DNA of 64,000 bases from Pseudotabrizicola algicola (GCF_010915705.1 NZ_JAAIKE010000005.1:1-64000); one strand, 5' to 3'. Shown: positions 36,090 to 48,942, counted from the stretch's first letter. Numbers and translations: made by a program. The notes: a model not told the origin generated them from the sequence alone.

Positions 36090-36965
36090 ATGACCGAAAT
36101 CATCCGCTCCCTCGCCGATCTTTCGGGCCGCTATGATGCGCTGTTCTGCGACCTCTGGGGCTGCCTGCACAATGGCGTCACCCCCTTCCCCGCCGCCGTT
36201 GCCGCGCTTCAGGGCTTTCGCGCAAACGGCGGCAAGGTGGTGCTCGTCACCAATGCGCCCCGCCCGAAATCCAGCGTTGTCAAGCAGTTGGATGCAATGG
36301 GCCTGCCGCGCGACACATGGGATGATGTTGCCACCTCGGGCGATGCCACCCAGGCGGCGATGCTTTCGGGGGCGGCGGGTCCGCGCGTCTACCACATCGG
36401 CGCGCCCAAGGATGAACCCTTCTTTACCGATTTCGAGCAGGATCTGGCCCATCTGGTCGCCCGCGCCGACATCACCCGCGTGCCACTCGACCAAGCCACC
36501 GGCGTCATCTGCACGGGGCTTGCAGACGATCTGACCGAAACGCCACAGGACTATCGGGGCAAGCTGTTGATGGCAAAGACAAAAGGTCTGAAACTTCTCT
36601 GCGCCAACCCCGATATCATCGTCGATATGGGCGACAAGCGGCTTTACTGCGCAGGGGCGCTCGCCAAGGCCTATGAAGACATGGGGGGCGAGTCGCTCTA
36701 CTACGGCAAACCGCATCCGCCGATCTACGATCTGGCCCGCCGCCGCCTCGGCCTCGACGACGCCCGCATCCTCTGCGTGGGGGATGGCATCCACACCGAT
36801 GTGCAGGGCGGCGTGGCCGAAGGGCTGGATACGCTCTTTGTCACCGGCGGGATCGCCGCGCATGAGTTCGGACCGGATTTTGACAATCCCGACAATGACT
36901 TGCTGCAAGCATGGCTGCAAGGACACCAGCTTTCGGCGACCTATGCCATCGGCTATCTGCGCTGA
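36090..36965 (+). CDS. HAD-superfamily hydrolase, TIGR01459 type
   Basis: Encodes 291 aa. HAD motif I is modified to LFCDLWGCLHNG (D-x-W instead of the usual D-x-D-G), motif II is VLVTNAPRPKS, and the later LYYGKPHPPIYDLA and ILCVGDGIHTDVQGGVAEG are motifs III and IV. This is the class IIA branch (pyridoxal phosphate or sugar phosphate phosphatase relatives), common in alphaproteobacteria. The substrate is unknown. AGAAAGG precedes ATG 36090. Confidence 0.88.
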   Translation: MTEIIRSLADLSGRYDALFCDLWGCLHNGVTPFPAAVAALQGFRANGGKVVLVTNAPRPKSSVVKQLDAMGLPRDTWDDVATSGDATQAAMLSGAAGPRVYHIGAPKDEPFFTDFEQDLAHLVARADITRVPLDQATGVICTGLADDLTETPQDYRGKLLMAKTKGLKLLCANPDIIVDMGDKRLYCAGALAKAYEDMGGESLYYGKPHPPIYDLARRRLGLDDARILCVGDGIHTDVQGGVAEGLDTLFVTGGIAAHEFGPDFDNPDNDLLQAWLQGHQLSATYAIGYLR

Positions 36966-37036
36966 GCTGCGCGCACCGCGCGGGTAACATAATTGCGCCA
37001 TTAGTCGTAATTTCGGAAATAACTTGCGCAACGGAA

Positions 37037-37065
37037 TTGCGCTGCGCCGCAGCATTTGTTAGACT
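37037..37065 (+). promoter_or_regulatory. Possible promoter of the MaoC gene
   Basis: TTGCGC (37037-37042), 17 nt, TAGACT (37060-37065), 29 bp before the ATG. A modest match in a locally AT-rich stretch; tentative. Confidence 0.4.
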
Positions 37066-37094
37066 CCCTGCGAAACAAGCACGGGAATCGCAAG

Positions 37095-37538
37095 ATGCTG
37101 GACAATATGCCCCGCGGCACCATCTGCATCGAAGACCTTGAAATCGGCATGACGCGCGGTCTGTCCAAACAGATCACCGACCGCGACATCGCCCTCTTTG
37201 CCGAGGTCTCCACCGATCACAACCCCGTGCATCTCGATGATGCCTATGCGCAAGACACCATCTTCGAAGGCCGCATCGCCCACGGGATGCTCACCGCCGG
37301 GCTGATTTCGGCGGTGATCGGCGAACAGCTTCCCGGTCATGGCACTGTTTATCTTGGACAATCCCTGCGCTTCCTCGCGCCCGTCCGGCCCGGCGATCGG
37401 GTGGAGGCGGTGGTGACCGTCACCGCGATCGACCATGCAAAACGTCGGGTGACCCTTGAAACCCATTGCTCTGTCGGTAAAACGGTGGTGCTAAAGGGCG
37501 AGGCGCTGGTTCTGGCGCCAAGCCGCAAGTTCGACTGA
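37095..37538 (+). CDS. MaoC-like (R)-specific enoyl-CoA hydratase
   Basis: Encodes 147 aa with a single hot-dog fold. The hydratase-2 signature D-x4-H is visible in AEVSTDHNPVHLDDAYA, followed by GRIAHGMLTAGLISAVIG. This short form resembles PhaJ, which turns trans-enoyl-CoA into (R)-3-hydroxyacyl-CoA for polyester synthesis, but no pha genes lie nearby, so a different acyl-CoA substrate is possible. The start at 37095 gives the normal family length; 37056 would add 13 residues. Confidence 0.88.
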   Translation: MLDNMPRGTICIEDLEIGMTRGLSKQITDRDIALFAEVSTDHNPVHLDDAYAQDTIFEGRIAHGMLTAGLISAVIGEQLPGHGTVYLGQSLRFLAPVRPGDRVEAVVTVTAIDHAKRRVTLETHCSVGKTVVLKGEALVLAPSRKFD

Positions 37539-37566
37539 CGGGGCATCCGCCCCAGACCGGGGTAGA

Positions 37567-38490
37567 ATGCAGATCCACCGATCCTGGCAGGGGCTCGCCC
37601 CATCCGCGCGCGGCGCATCCTGCGCCATGGGCAATTTCGATGGCGTCCATCTGGGCCATCAGGCGGTGATCGACCTGGCCCGTGGCAACGCACCCTTGGG
37701 CATCATCACCTTCGAACCCCACCCGCGCGAGGTCTTCACCCCCGACGCACCCCCCTTCCGCCTGATGAACGCCGAGGCCCGCCTGAACCGTCTGGCCAAG
37801 CTGGGGGTGAACCACCTGTTCGAACTGCCTTTCGACAAAGATCTGGCCGCTCTGACGCCGGAGGCCTTTGTCGAAACCGTTCTGGTGCAAGGACTTGGCA
37901 TCAGCCACGTTGTCGTCGGCGCTGACTTCTGCTTTGGCAAGGCCCGCGCTGGCAAGGCCGCCGACCTGCAACGCCTTGGGCAGAGTCATGGCTTTCAGAC
38001 CACCATCGCCGATCTGGTCACCGAAGCCGACCAGCCGATTTCCTCCTCGGCCATCCGCGCCGCGCTGACCGATGGCCGCCCCCGCGACGCCGCCGCCATG
38101 CTCGGCCATTGGCACCGGATCGAGGGAGAGGTGATCCACGGCGAGAAGCGGGGCCGCGAGCTTGGCTATCCGACCGCAAACATGTCTGTCCAGGGGCTGC
38201 ACCTGCCCAAACTGGGCGTTTATGCGGTCAAGGCCGATGTTCTGACCGGCCCGCACAAGGGCAGCTACAACGGCGCGGCCAGCCTTGGGGTGCGCCCGAT
38301 GTTCGGGGTCAACCAGCCCAACCTTGAAACCTTCCTCTTTGATTTCAAAGGCGATCTCTACGGCGCGCACCTCTCTGTCGCCTTTGTCGATTACCTGCGC
38401 CCCGAGTTGAAGTTTGACGGGCTTCCCGCCCTCATCACCCAGATGGCCGCCGACTGCGACCGCGCCCGCGACATCCTGAGAGCGTTGTAA
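37567..38490 (+). CDS. ribF: Bifunctional riboflavin kinase/FAD synthetase
   Basis: Encodes 307 aa. The N-terminal nucleotidyltransferase domain (about 1-180) has MGNFDGVHLGHQAVI and ISSSAIRAAL and makes FAD from FMN. The C-terminal riboflavin kinase domain (about 185-307) has GEKRGRELGYPTANMSV and LFDFKGDLYGAHLSVAFVDYLRPE and makes FMN from riboflavin. Follows the MaoC gene by 28 nt and precedes the YcgN-like gene by 4 nt, so probably co-transcribed. Confidence 0.96.
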   Translation: MQIHRSWQGLAPSARGASCAMGNFDGVHLGHQAVIDLARGNAPLGIITFEPHPREVFTPDAPPFRLMNAEARLNRLAKLGVNHLFELPFDKDLAALTPEAFVETVLVQGLGISHVVVGADFCFGKARAGKAADLQRLGQSHGFQTTIADLVTEADQPISSSAIRAALTDGRPRDAAAMLGHWHRIEGEVIHGEKRGRELGYPTANMSVQGLHLPKLGVYAVKADVLTGPHKGSYNGAASLGVRPMFGVNQPNLETFLFDFKGDLYGAHLSVAFVDYLRPELKFDGLPALITQMAADCDRARDILRAL

Positions 38491-38494
38491 TCCC

Positions 38495-38947
38495 ATGCCC
38501 CCCAACCGTCCGAAGTTCTGGGAGACCGTTCCGCTCACCAAAATGACGCCCCAGGAATGGGAAGCGCTGTGCGACGGCTGCGGCAAATGCTGCCTGAACA
38601 AGATCGAGTATGAAGACACCGGCGAGGTGGAATACACCCGCATCGCCTGCCGTCTGCTCGATGGCGACACTTGCCGCTGCAAGCACTACCCGACCCGCAA
38701 GCAATATGTGCCCGATTGTGTGCAGCTCTCCCCAAAGACCCTGCCCAAGATCGCCTACTGGATGCCGCGCACCTGTGCCTATCGCCTTCTGTTTGAAGGC
38801 AAAACCTTGCCGGAATGGCATCCGCTGATCACGGGCGACCCCGAAAGCACCCACACCGCGGGCGCGTCGGTGCGGGGCTGGACGATCCCCGAATATGACG
38901 TCTCCGAGGATGACTGGGAGGATTACGTGATCGAGGAAACGCCCTGA
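38495..38947 (+). CDS. YcgN-like cysteine-cluster protein (UPF0260)
   Basis: Encodes 150 aa. The cysteine pattern CDGCGKCCLNK, TRIACRLLD, TCRCKHYPTR, VPDCVQLS, PRTCAYR matches the YcgN/YkgJ family, thought to bind zinc or an iron-sulfur cluster; the function is unknown. Starts 4 nt after ribF and shares TGATG with the threonine aldolase gene. Confidence 0.93.
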   Translation: MPPNRPKFWETVPLTKMTPQEWEALCDGCGKCCLNKIEYEDTGEVEYTRIACRLLDGDTCRCKHYPTRKQYVPDCVQLSPKTLPKIAYWMPRTCAYRLLFEGKTLPEWHPLITGDPESTHTAGASVRGWTIPEYDVSEDDWEDYVIEETP

Positions 38948-39963
38948 TGTTCTTCGCCTCTGACAACGGCGCGCCGGTCCATCCCGCCGTCTTTGCGGCG
39001 ATGGAACGCGCAAACTCAGGCTATGCGTTGTCCTATGGCAATGACCCCGCCACCGAAGCCCTGCGCGACCGTATCCGCACGGTGTTCGAAGCGCCCGAGG
39101 CCGAGGTCCTGTTGCTGACCACAGGCACCGCCGCCAATGCCCTTGCCCTTTCGGTGCTGACCCCGCCTTGGGCCACCACCTTTTGCCACCGTCATGCCCA
39201 TATCGCCGAAGACGAATGCGGCGCACCCGAGTTCTTCTCGGGCGGAGCCAAGCTGACGCTGATCGACGGCCCTCACGGCAAGATTGCGCCCGATGCGCTC
39301 GAACAGACGATCGCGCAAACCGGCGGGTCGGTGCATGTCGCACAACGCGGCGCGCTCAGCCTTACCAATGTGACCGAGGCCGGCACCGTCTACACCACCG
39401 CAGAACTCTCTGCGCTCACCGCCATTGCCAAGGCGCATGGCCTTCCGGTTCACCTCGACGGCGCCCGCTTTGCCAATGCCTTGGCCGCCACGGGTGCGAC
39501 GCCGGCCGAGATGTCGTGGCGCGCGGGCGTTGACGTGCTGACGCTGGGCGGCACCAAGAACGGCCTCTTGGCGGCCGAGGCGGTGGTGCTGTTCAACCCC
39601 GCCCAAGCGTGGGAAGCCGCCCTGCGCCGCAAGCGCGCGGGCCATCTCAACTCCAAACTCCGCTTTGTCGCGGCGCAGTTCGACGCGTGGTTCGAGGCAG
39701 ACCGCTGGCTCGACATGGCCCGCCACGCCAACAGCATGGCCGCGCGGCTCGCTCGGGGCCTCTCTGCCCTGCCGGGGGCCGAGGTTGTGCACCCCAGCCA
39801 CGCCAACATCATCTTTGCCCAGCTTCCTGCGACAGCCCATACCCGCGCCAAGGCTTCGGGCGCGGTCTATTATCAAAGCGATGAAACGCTGTGCCGCCTT
39901 GTCGCCTCCTGGTCCACCACCGGGGCAGAGGTTGATGCGCTGCTCGCTGCCTTTGCGGCCTAG
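38947..39963 (+). CDS. Low-specificity L-threonine aldolase-like PLP enzyme
   Basis: Encodes 338 aa. A fold type I PLP enzyme of the beta-eliminating lyase family: SYGNDPATEALRDRI, LTTGTAANALALS, VHLDGARFANAL and the PLP lysine in LTLGGTKNGLLAAEAVV. It would cleave L-threonine or L-allo-threonine to glycine and acetaldehyde. The start overlaps the preceding stop (TGATG), implying coupled translation. Its stop overlaps the convergent gene's stop in a shared CTAG. Confidence 0.9.
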   Translation: MFFASDNGAPVHPAVFAAMERANSGYALSYGNDPATEALRDRIRTVFEAPEAEVLLLTTGTAANALALSVLTPPWATTFCHRHAHIAEDECGAPEFFSGGAKLTLIDGPHGKIAPDALEQTIAQTGGSVHVAQRGALSLTNVTEAGTVYTTAELSALTAIAKAHGLPVHLDGARFANALAATGATPAEMSWRAGVDVLTLGGTKNGLLAAEAVVLFNPAQAWEAALRRKRAGHLNSKLRFVAAQFDAWFEADRWLDMARHANSMAARLARGLSALPGAEVVHPSHANIIFAQLPATAHTRAKASGAVYYQSDETLCRLVASWSTTGAEVDALLAAFAA

Positions 39964-40559
39964 GCACCTAGTTTGCCTGCAAGGTAGAGATCCAGATCTT
40001 CAAGCCGGTCCTGCCCCCAGAAAATCTCGTCACCGACGACATAGGACGGCACGCCAAAGACACCGCGCGCCACCGCTTCCTCCAGATTGGCCGCATAGGT
40101 TTCGGCCCCGGCAAGCATGCCGCTGTCAGCCAGCTTGGGGTCAAACCCATGTGCGGCCAGAATGTCCCTGACCACCCCGTCATCCGCGATGTCGCGGTCC
40201 TCTGCCCAGACCGCGCGGCAAAAGCCATGCACCAACGCCCCGACATCCGCCCCCGTCGCGGCGGCGGCGATGATCGCATAGCAGGACGGAGCGGGATTTG
40301 CCGGAAAGAAGGCCGGCCGCAGGTTCAGCGACATCCCCAACTTGGCCGACTGGCGCCGCAGTTCCTGCATCCGGTAGGCGAGGCGGCTTTCATGCCGGTC
40401 GGCTAGCACCTGCCCGCCCGTGCGCGGCAAAAGCGCAAGAATGGCGATCGGCTTGTAAACCACCTTGGCCCCGTGCCGCGCCGCGATCTCTTCCAGCCGC
40501 GTCCCCGCCAGATAGCAGTAGGGCGACATGGTTGCGAAAAAGTAATCGATCTGAGTCAT
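39960..40559 (-). CDS. DsbA-family 2-hydroxychromene-2-carboxylate isomerase-like protein
   Basis: Encodes 199 aa. The N-terminus [15 protein letters not shown] has a Ser (S12) where DsbA has its redox Cys, as in HCCA isomerases and kappa-class GSTs. [26 protein letters not shown] near the C-terminus is the conserved cis-Pro/ligand region. No aromatic degradation genes lie nearby, so the true substrate is open. Its last four bases overlap those of the threonine aldolase gene on the other strand. Confidence 0.88.
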   Translation of the reverse strand: MTQIDYFFATMSPYCYLAGTRLEEIAARHGAKVVYKPIAILALLPRTGGQVLADRHESRLAYRMQELRRQSAKLGMSLNLRPAFFPANPAPSCYAIIAAAATGADVGALVHGFCRAVWAEDRDIADDGVVRDILAAHGFDPKLADSGMLAGAETYAANLEEAVARGVFGVPSYVVGDEIFWGQDRLEDLDLYLAGKLGA

Positions 40560-40651
40560 TTGCTGCCCTATCGCCCCGCATTGGTTTGCAAGACCCTAGT
40601 CGGGTGATAAGCGGTGTCAACATCCCGAATCCGTGGCCCCGGAGACCCCAA

Positions 40652-41671
40652 ATGCCTGCCATCACCGAACCCAAACTGATTTCCGGCAATGCGAACATGC
40701 CGCTTGCCAAATCCATTGCCCGCCGCATGTCGGTGCATCGCGGCATGTCTGTGGGGCTGGTCGATGCCCGGATCGAGCGTTTCAACGATCAGGAAATCTT
40801 TGTCGAGGTGTTCGAGAATGTGCGCGGCGAGGATATGTATGTCATCCAGCCCACGTCCAACCCGGCCAATGACAACCTGATGGAACTCCTTATCATGGTC
40901 GATGCGCTGCGCCGCTCTTCTGCGGCGCGTATCACCGCCGTGATCCCCTATTTCGGCTATGCCCGCCAAGATCGCCGCGCCAAGGCCCGCACCCCGATTT
41001 CCGCCAAACTGGTCGCTAACCTGATCGAAAGCGCCGGGGTAGACCGCGTGCTCACACTCGACCTGCACGCCGCCCAGATTCAGGGCTTTTTCGACATTCC
41101 GGTGGACAACCTGTATGCCAGCCCGGTTTTTGCGCTGGATATCGAGCATCACTTCAAAGGACAGATGGATGACCTGATGGTCGTCTCACCCGATGTCGGA
41201 GGCGTCGCCCGCGCCCGCGAACTGGCAAAGCGCATCAGCGCCCCGCTCGCCATCGTTGACAAACGCCGCGAAAAGGCCGGGGAAATCGCCGAAATGAAGG
41301 TGATCGGCGATGTTCAGGGCAAGAAATGCATCATCGTCGATGACATCTGCGACACCGCTGGCACGCTGTGCAAAGCCGCCGAGGTGCTGATGGAAAACGG
41401 CGCGACCGAAGTTCACAGCTACATCACCCACGGCGTTCTGTCCGGCCCGGCGGTAGAGCGCATCAAGAACTCGGTCATGAAATCGCTGGTGATCACCGAC
41501 TCGATCGAACAAAGCGCCGCAGCGACCGCAGCCTCCAACATCCGCGTGGTGCCGACCGCCCCGATGTTCGCCCAAGCGATCCTCAACATCTGGAACGGCA
41601 CCAGCGTCTCGAGCCTGTTTGAAACCGAAACGCTCGTCCCGATCTATGAGGGCATGTATCAGCGCAGCTAA
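40652..41671 (+). CDS. prs: Ribose-phosphate pyrophosphokinase
   Basis: Encodes 339 aa. It makes PRPP from ribose 5-phosphate and ATP for nucleotide, His and Trp synthesis. Motifs: [66 protein letters not shown] and the PRPP loop [13 protein letters not shown]. The start at 40652 has GGAGA upstream; a longer frame from 40298 overlaps the isomerase gene and is rejected. Confidence 0.97.
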   Translation: MPAITEPKLISGNANMPLAKSIARRMSVHRGMSVGLVDARIERFNDQEIFVEVFENVRGEDMYVIQPTSNPANDNLMELLIMVDALRRSSAARITAVIPYFGYARQDRRAKARTPISAKLVANLIESAGVDRVLTLDLHAAQIQGFFDIPVDNLYASPVFALDIEHHFKGQMDDLMVVSPDVGGVARARELAKRISAPLAIVDKRREKAGEIAEMKVIGDVQGKKCIIVDDICDTAGTLCKAAEVLMENGATEVHSYITHGVLSGPAVERIKNSVMKSLVITDSIEQSAAATAASNIRVVPTAPMFAQAILNIWNGTSVSSLFETETLVPIYEGMYQRS

Positions 41672-41683
41672 GCGCCGCGCGCC

Positions 41684-42034
41684 CTAGTCAATCTCCCAGT
41701 CGTCCTCATCCTGCACCTGACCAATGGCGATCCAGTCAGCGCGGATGCGGGCGACGCGGGTATCTGCCCATGTCTTGAACACCAGATGAAAGCCGGTCGC
41801 GCTGATCTGCTCGGCCGTCAAATCGGCGCGGGCGTTGGTGCCGTGATCGGTGTCCCACATCGAAATGCTGACGTGAACACTGGGCGGCAGGCGAAAGGCT
41901 TCCTTGAAGGTCACGATATGGCGGCTCTCGCGGTCTCCCTCGCCCGTCCACATCACGCCGCCATCCGCAAAGTCGGAAAACATCACCCGCGAGCCCTGAA
42001 GAATACCGATACTGCCCGGAGGAAAACGCTTCAT
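41684..42034 (-). CDS. H-type lectin domain protein
   Basis: Encodes 116 aa, almost entirely one H-type lectin (discoidin/snail-agglutinin) domain: GDRESRHIVTFKEAFRLPPSVHVSISMWDTD, then ISATGFHLVFKTWADTRVARIRADWIAIG. There is no signal peptide. Such domains bind GalNAc in eukaryotes; in bacteria the role is unknown. It lies 130 nt downstream of atpC on the same strand, behind a hairpin terminator. Confidence 0.8.
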   Translation of the reverse strand: MKRFPPGSIGILQGSRVMFSDFADGGVMWTGEGDRESRHIVTFKEAFRLPPSVHVSISMWDTDHGTNARADLTAEQISATGFHLVFKTWADTRVARIRADWIAIGQVQDEDDWEID

Positions 42035-42113
42035 GCGGCTGGCCTACGTTAAAGACATCCCCAAAACTTCGCATCGGTCAGCCTGCACAAGACGGCCCTG
42101 CCCCCGAAACGAA

Positions 42114-42139
42114 CAAGCCCCAGCATATGCCGGGGCTTG
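42114..42139 (-). terminator. Terminator after atpC
   Basis: CAAGCCCC/GGGGCTTG with a 10-nt loop, 25 bp after the atpC stop; the minus strand continues TTCGTTTCG, a partial U-rich tail. Ends the F1 operon. Confidence 0.75.
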
Positions 42140-42164
42140 AACAGAATTCAACTGATTCAAGGCT

Positions 42165-42551
42165 CTACTGGCCGATTGCGGTCCGAACCGCCATCATGTC
42201 AGCCACCACCTTATCGGCAGCGTCCTTGTCTTCCGACCCGCTGGCGGCATCGCGCACTTCGGCGACAAGGCTCTCCATCAGGGCGGGCGTCGCCTCTTCC
42301 ACCGGCACGGCGCGTTCGGCCAGAACCGACACACCCGTTGCGGTGATCTCTGCAAAACCGCCCGTCACGATATAGGCCTTGGTTCCCTCGGCGCTGACCG
42401 CCTTCAGGATACCGGGGCGCATCGTGGTGATGGTGGGGGCATGCCCCGCCATCGCCGTCAGGTCGCCCTCTGCGCCCGGAATCTGAACCTCGGTCGCCTG
42501 AACCGACGCAAGGCGCCGTTCCGGGCTGACGAGGTCAAACTGAACTGCCAT
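42165..42551 (-). CDS. atpC: ATP synthase F1 subunit epsilon
   Basis: Encodes 128 aa: [31 protein letters not shown], the N-terminal beta-sandwich, and a short C-terminal helical region. It links the gamma stalk to the c-ring and restrains ATP hydrolysis. AGGAGGGG precedes ATG 42551. Last gene of the atpHAGDC operon. Confidence 0.97.
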   Translation of the reverse strand: MAVQFDLVSPERRLASVQATEVQIPGAEGDLTAMAGHAPTITTMRPGILKAVSAEGTKAYIVTGGFAEITATGVSVLAERAVPVEEATPALMESLVAEVRDAASGSEDKDAADKVVADMMAVRTAIGQ

Positions 42552-42561
42552 GATCCCCTCC

Positions 42562-44888
<2,327 letters not shown>

Positions 44889-44908
44889 ATCCCTGTCCTT
44901 TCAGACGC

Positions 44909-46447
44909 TTAAGCGAAGGTTTTGGCGAATTCAGCGATAGCGTCTTTCAGCTTTTGCTCATCAGCGCCTTTGATTTTCGGGTCCGCACTGGTGATCCAGT
45001 CCAGAATGTCCTTGCGCTGGTTGCGCAGGAAAGACAGCAGACCCGCTTCGAAACGGCCCACATCCTTCACGGCAACCTTGTCAAGGAACCCGGCGGTGCC
45101 AGCATAGATCACGCAGACGATCTCGGCGTTGGTGAGCGGCGAATACTGGTTCTGCTTCATCAACTCGGTGAGGCGCGCACCGCGGGCCAGCAGCTGCTGG
45201 GTCGAGGCGTCGAGGTCGGAACCGAACTGGGCGAAAGCCGCCATCTCGCGATACTGTGCCAGCGACAGCTTGACCGGACCAGCCACGGTTTTCATCGAGT
45301 TGGTCTGAGCGGAGGACCCCACGCGCGACACCGACAGACCCGTGTTCACGGCCGGACGGATGCCCTGGTAGAAAAGTTCCGTTTCAAGGAAGATCTGGCC
45401 GTCGGTGATCGAGATCACGTTGGTCGGAACGAAGGCCGAAAGGTCGCCGCCCTGGGTTTCGATGATCGGCAGCGCGGTCAGCGAGCCCGAACCGAAGTCG
45501 CTGTTCAGCTTTGCCGAACGCTCCAGCAGACGGGAGTGCAGATAGAACACGTCGCCCGGATAGGCTTCACGCCCCGGCGGACGGCGCAGAAGCAGCGACA
45601 TCTGGCGGTAAGCAACGGCCTGCTTGGACAGGTCATCATAGATGATCAGCGCATGGCGGCCGTTGTCGCGGAAATATTCCGCCATTGCGGTTGCCGAATA
45701 GGGTGCGAGGAACTGCATCGGAGCCGGGTCCGAAGCGGTTGCAGCGACCACGATGGTATAGGCGATCGCACCGGTTTCTTCGAGCTTCTTCACCAGCTGC
45801 GCCACGGTGGAACGCTTCTGACCGACGGCCACGTAAATGCAGTACAGCTTCTTGGATTCGTCGTCGCCAGCAGCCTCGTTATAGGACTTCTGGTTCAGGA
45901 TGGTGTCGAGCGCCACGGCGGTCTTGCCGGTCTGACGGTCGCCGATGATCAGTTCGCGCTGGCCACGGCCAACGGGGATCATGGCATCCACGGCCTTGAG
46001 GCCGGTTGCCATCGGCTCGTGCACCGACTGGCGCGGAATGATGCCGGGGGCTTTCACGTCGGCCACACGGCGCTCGGAGGCCATGATCGGGCCTTTGCCG
46101 TCAATCGGGTTGCCCAGACCGTCCACGACGCGGCCGAGCAGCGCATCACCGGCAGGCACGTCCACGATGGACTTGGTGCGCTTGACGGTGTCGCCTTCCT
46201 TGATGTCCTGGTCGGAACCGAAGATCACGACGCCGACGTTGTCGACTTCGAGGTTCAACGCCATCCCGCGGATACCGCCCGGGAATTCCACCATCTCACC
46301 GGCCTGGACATTGTCCAGCCCGTGCACACGGGCAATCCCGTCACCCACCGAAAGAACACGGCCAACTTCGGCCACTTCGGCATCCTGGCCAAAGTTCTTG
46401 ATCTGCTCTTTCAGGATCGCAGAGATCTCAGCAGCCTGAATTCCCAT
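44909..46447 (-). CDS. atpA: ATP synthase F1 subunit alpha
   Basis: Encodes 512 aa starting [21 protein letters not shown]-loop [15 protein letters not shown] and the non-catalytic nucleotide site [29 protein letters not shown]. The ATG at 46447 overlaps the atpH stop by one base (TGATG), so the two are translationally coupled. A GTG one codon upstream is the alternative. Confidence 0.99.
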   Translation of the reverse strand: MGIQAAEISAILKEQIKNFGQDAEVAEVGRVLSVGDGIARVHGLDNVQAGEMVEFPGGIRGMALNLEVDNVGVVIFGSDQDIKEGDTVKRTKSIVDVPAGDALLGRVVDGLGNPIDGKGPIMASERRVADVKAPGIIPRQSVHEPMATGLKAVDAMIPVGRGQRELIIGDRQTGKTAVALDTILNQKSYNEAAGDDESKKLYCIYVAVGQKRSTVAQLVKKLEETGAIAYTIVVAATASDPAPMQFLAPYSATAMAEYFRDNGRHALIIYDDLSKQAVAYRQMSLLLRRPPGREAYPGDVFYLHSRLLERSAKLNSDFGSGSLTALPIIETQGGDLSAFVPTNVISITDGQIFLETELFYQGIRPAVNTGLSVSRVGSSAQTNSMKTVAGPVKLSLAQYREMAAFAQFGSDLDASTQQLLARGARLTELMKQNQYSPLTNAEIVCVIYAGTAGFLDKVAVKDVGRFEAGLLSFLRNQRKDILDWITSADPKIKGADEQKLKDAIAEFAKTFA

Positions 46448-47007
46448 CACCCAACCTCTTTCATTGCATTCTGGAGAGCTGCGAGCTTTGCCTTGACCGA
46501 CGTGTCGATCATGGTGGAGCCGAGCTTGACGACAAGACCGCCGATGAGGCTTTCATCGACAGTGGTTTTCAATTTCACATCCTTGCCCACACGCGCACGA
46601 AGCGTCGCGGCAAGGGTTTCGGACTGTTCCGCCGACAGGGCGGTCGCCGACGTCACTTCGGCTGTCACCTCGCCCTTTTCTTCCGCGATGCGGGCGGCAA
46701 GGCCGGACAACACCTGCGGCAACACAAAAAGGCGGCGCTTGGCCGCCATCAGTTGCAGGGTGTTTGCGGTGAGGGACGACAGACCCATCTTTGCCGCGAT
46801 CGCAGCCATGGCGCGGGCCTGATCGTCACGGGTGATCACGGGCGACGAAATCAGCGTCCCGAAATCAGCGCTGGAGGACAATGCGGCAGTCAGCGCGTCT
46901 GCGTCGGATTCAAGGGCCGCAAGGCTCCCGGAGTCCTTGGCCAGCTCGAACAGAGCGGTGGCGTAGCGCGCGGCGATGCCGGAGGAGATCGAAGCTGGTT
47001 CGGACAC
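46447..47007 (-). CDS. atpH: ATP synthase F1 subunit delta
   Basis: Encodes 186 aa from a GTG at 47007 preceded by [28 protein letters not shown] at the N-terminus and [25 protein letters not shown] at the C-terminus are the family's conserved ends. It ties F1 to the peripheral stalk. First gene of the F1 operon; F0 genes are elsewhere, as usual in this family. Confidence 0.97.
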   Translation of the reverse strand: MSEPASISSGIAARYATALFELAKDSGSLAALESDADALTAALSSSADFGTLISSPVITRDDQARAMAAIAAKMGLSSLTANTLQLMAAKRRLFVLPQVLSGLAARIAEEKGEVTAEVTSATALSAEQSETLAATLRARVGKDVKLKTTVDESLIGGLVVKLGSTMIDTSVKAKLAALQNAMKEVG

Positions 47008-47069
47008 GTCAACCCTTCCGTTGTCTTAGGCCCATCCCCGCAGGTCCGCTGGTCAGAGGCCGCCAATGG

Positions 47070-47087
47070 CGCATACGAGGGTATGCG
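47070..47087 (-). promoter_or_regulatory. Hairpin in the atp operon leader
   Basis: CGCATAC-CCTC-GTATGCG, a perfect 7-bp stem with a 4-nt loop, inside the predicted 5' leader of atpH, 63 bp before its start. It may stabilise the mRNA or adjust translation. Confidence 0.5.
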
Positions 47088-47102
47088 TCTTGATTTTGCG
47101 CG

Positions 47103-47131
47103 TCTCTAGCAGAGCCTTCGGCACCCCGCAA
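47103..47131 (-). promoter_or_regulatory. Candidate promoter of the atp operon
   Basis: On the minus strand TTGCGG (47131-47126), 17 nt, TAGAGA (47108-47103). The 290-bp gap 47008-47297 has no gene. The predicted transcript has a leader of about 90 nt containing the hairpin at 47070-47087. Confidence 0.6.
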
Positions 47132-47297
47132 CCGTGTTGGTCGCCACTTTGTGAACCTTCGATGCAGGTTTCGCACATGTTTGCGCTGCACCTGCACAGG
47201 TGCGACTCTTTGGCACCTCTGCACCGCCCCCTCGCAAGGCAAAACGGCGCTGCTGCGCTGTCAGAGCGCGCCGGAACTGCCCCGCAGCGAGAGCGTT

Positions 47298-48110
47298 TCA
47301 CAGCGTCTGGCGAATCCCCCCCGAGGGAACATTGGCATGGGTCGTCCGCTCTTCCAGACGGTTGGCCCCCGCAGGCGAGGGAACCGGCTGGCCCACGCCT
47401 TCGAGGATGCGCAGGGGCCGGCGCACCGCTGCGGCAAGGCCGCCGCGTGTTGGCGCATAGACCTGCTTGGTCACTTCCACCATCAACACGCCCCCCACCA
47501 GCCAGGGGGCCTGCTTGCCGAGCCGCTCCCAGAAATCGGCGGTGCGCAGCCAGAAGCGCCCGTTGGACGGGGGCGCGAACAGGGCCGCCGTGGCGCGGTC
47601 GGGCGTGAACCCGTGCCGCTTCAGTTGCGCTTCAAGCTGGCTCAGACTGTAGGGGCGGCCAAAGCCGAAAGGAGTGCCATCGCGCCGCGCCCAGATGCCG
47701 GACCGGTTCGGCACCACGAACAAGGCCCGCCCCCCCGGCCCGAGCACCCGGTGCGCCTCTTCCAGCACGGCGCTCGGGTGTTCTGATGTTTCCAGCCCAT
47801 GCATCAGCACCAGCCGGTCCACCAGACCAGTCGGCAGCGGCCAGGCCGTCTCTTCGCACAGGACCGAGACGTTCAGCATCCCCGCAGGCCAAGGCATCAC
47901 CCCCTGCGGCCCGGGCATCAGCCCGACCACGCGGCGCGATTTGGCCAGATAGGGCCGCAACAGCGGCACCGCAAAGCCGAAGCCCGCCACCGTCTGCCCC
48001 GCTGCAGGAGGCCAGAACGCGACCACCTGATCCCGGATCGCCCGCTGCGCCACGCGCCCCAACTGGGTGCGGTAATAGAAGTTGCGCAGATCGAGCACAT
48101 CAAGATGCAT
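47298..48110 (-). CDS. SAM-dependent methyltransferase (Methyltransf_11-like)
   Basis: Encodes 270 aa starting [29 protein letters not shown]. Motif I is degenerate ([12 protein letters not shown]), but [47 protein letters not shown] and the C-terminal region fit the Methyltransf_11 fold. In alphaproteobacteria this gene commonly stands opposite gloB, as here, across 64 bp. Start chosen for AAGGATG upstream; the frame to 48215 would overlap gloB. Confidence 0.82.
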   Translation of the reverse strand: MHLDVLDLRNFYYRTQLGRVAQRAIRDQVVAFWPPAAGQTVAGFGFAVPLLRPYLAKSRRVVGLMPGPQGVMPWPAGMLNVSVLCEETAWPLPTGLVDRLVLMHGLETSEHPSAVLEEAHRVLGPGGRALFVVPNRSGIWARRDGTPFGFGRPYSLSQLEAQLKRHGFTPDRATAALFAPPSNGRFWLRTADFWERLGKQAPWLVGGVLMVEVTKQVYAPTRGGLAAAVRRPLRILEGVGQPVPSPAGANRLEERTTHANVPSGGIRQTL

Positions 48111-48174
48111 TGCGGACCATCCTTCTTCCGGGCCATGCTGGCCACTTGCGACAAAGTCAACCGTAAGGACGACC

Positions 48175-48942
48175 ATGCCCCTAGACCTTGTGACGATCCC
48201 GTGCCTGAAAGACAACTATGCCTTTCTGATCCATGATGCCGTCGAAAACAGAACCGCCGTCATCGACGTGCCAGAGACGGCCCCCATTCTCGCCGCCCTG
48301 TCACAGCGCGGCTGGTCGCTGACCGACATCCTGATCACCCATCATCACGATGACCATATCGCAGGCGTGAACGATCTGCGCGCGGCAACAGGGGCCAGGG
48401 TCTGGGGGGCGCAGGCCGATGCGCACCGCCTGCCCCCGCTCGATCACGCGCTCGCCGAGGGCGACACGCTTTCGATCGGCAGCCAGACCGGCCATGTGAT
48501 CGACGTCTCCGGCCATACCATCGGCCATATCGCCTTTCACTTTCCCCAAGCGGGGCTCGCCTTCACCGCCGACAGCCTGATGGCCGCAGGCTGTGGCCGC
48601 CTGTTCGAAGGCAGCCCCGCGATGATGTGGGCCAGCCTGTCCAAACTGGCCGCCCTTCCGCCGCAGACGCTGATCTGCTCGGGGCACGAATACACCGCCT
48701 CGAACATCCGCTTCGCGTTTGCTCTTGAACCCGGCAATCCGGCACTTATCTCTCGTGCATCGAAGGTGGCACTGGCGCGCGAGGATGGTCGCCCCACCGT
48801 GCCTTCGACCCTGTCCGAAGAACTGGCGACGAACCCTTTTCTTCGTGCCGCCTTGCCAGAACTGAAGGCTGCCATCGGACTTCCCGATGCAACCGACGCG
48901 GAAGCCTTTGCCGAAATCCGCAAGCGCAAAGACAGGTTCTGA
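48175..48942 (+). CDS. gloB: Hydroxyacylglutathione hydrolase (glyoxalase II)
   Basis: Encodes 255 aa. A metallo-beta-lactamase-fold enzyme that releases D-lactate and glutathione from S-lactoylglutathione. Metal ligands are in [11 protein letters not shown] (THxHxDH), [30 protein letters not shown] and [21 protein letters not shown] precedes ATG 48175; the frame from 48082 overlaps the divergent methyltransferase. Confidence 0.95.
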   Translation: MPLDLVTIPCLKDNYAFLIHDAVENRTAVIDVPETAPILAALSQRGWSLTDILITHHHDDHIAGVNDLRAATGARVWGAQADAHRLPPLDHALAEGDTLSIGSQTGHVIDVSGHTIGHIAFHFPQAGLAFTADSLMAAGCGRLFEGSPAMMWASLSKLAALPPQTLICSGHEYTASNIRFAFALEPGNPALISRASKVALAREDGRPTVPSTLSEELATNPFLRAALPELKAAIGLPDATDAEAFAEIRKRKDRF

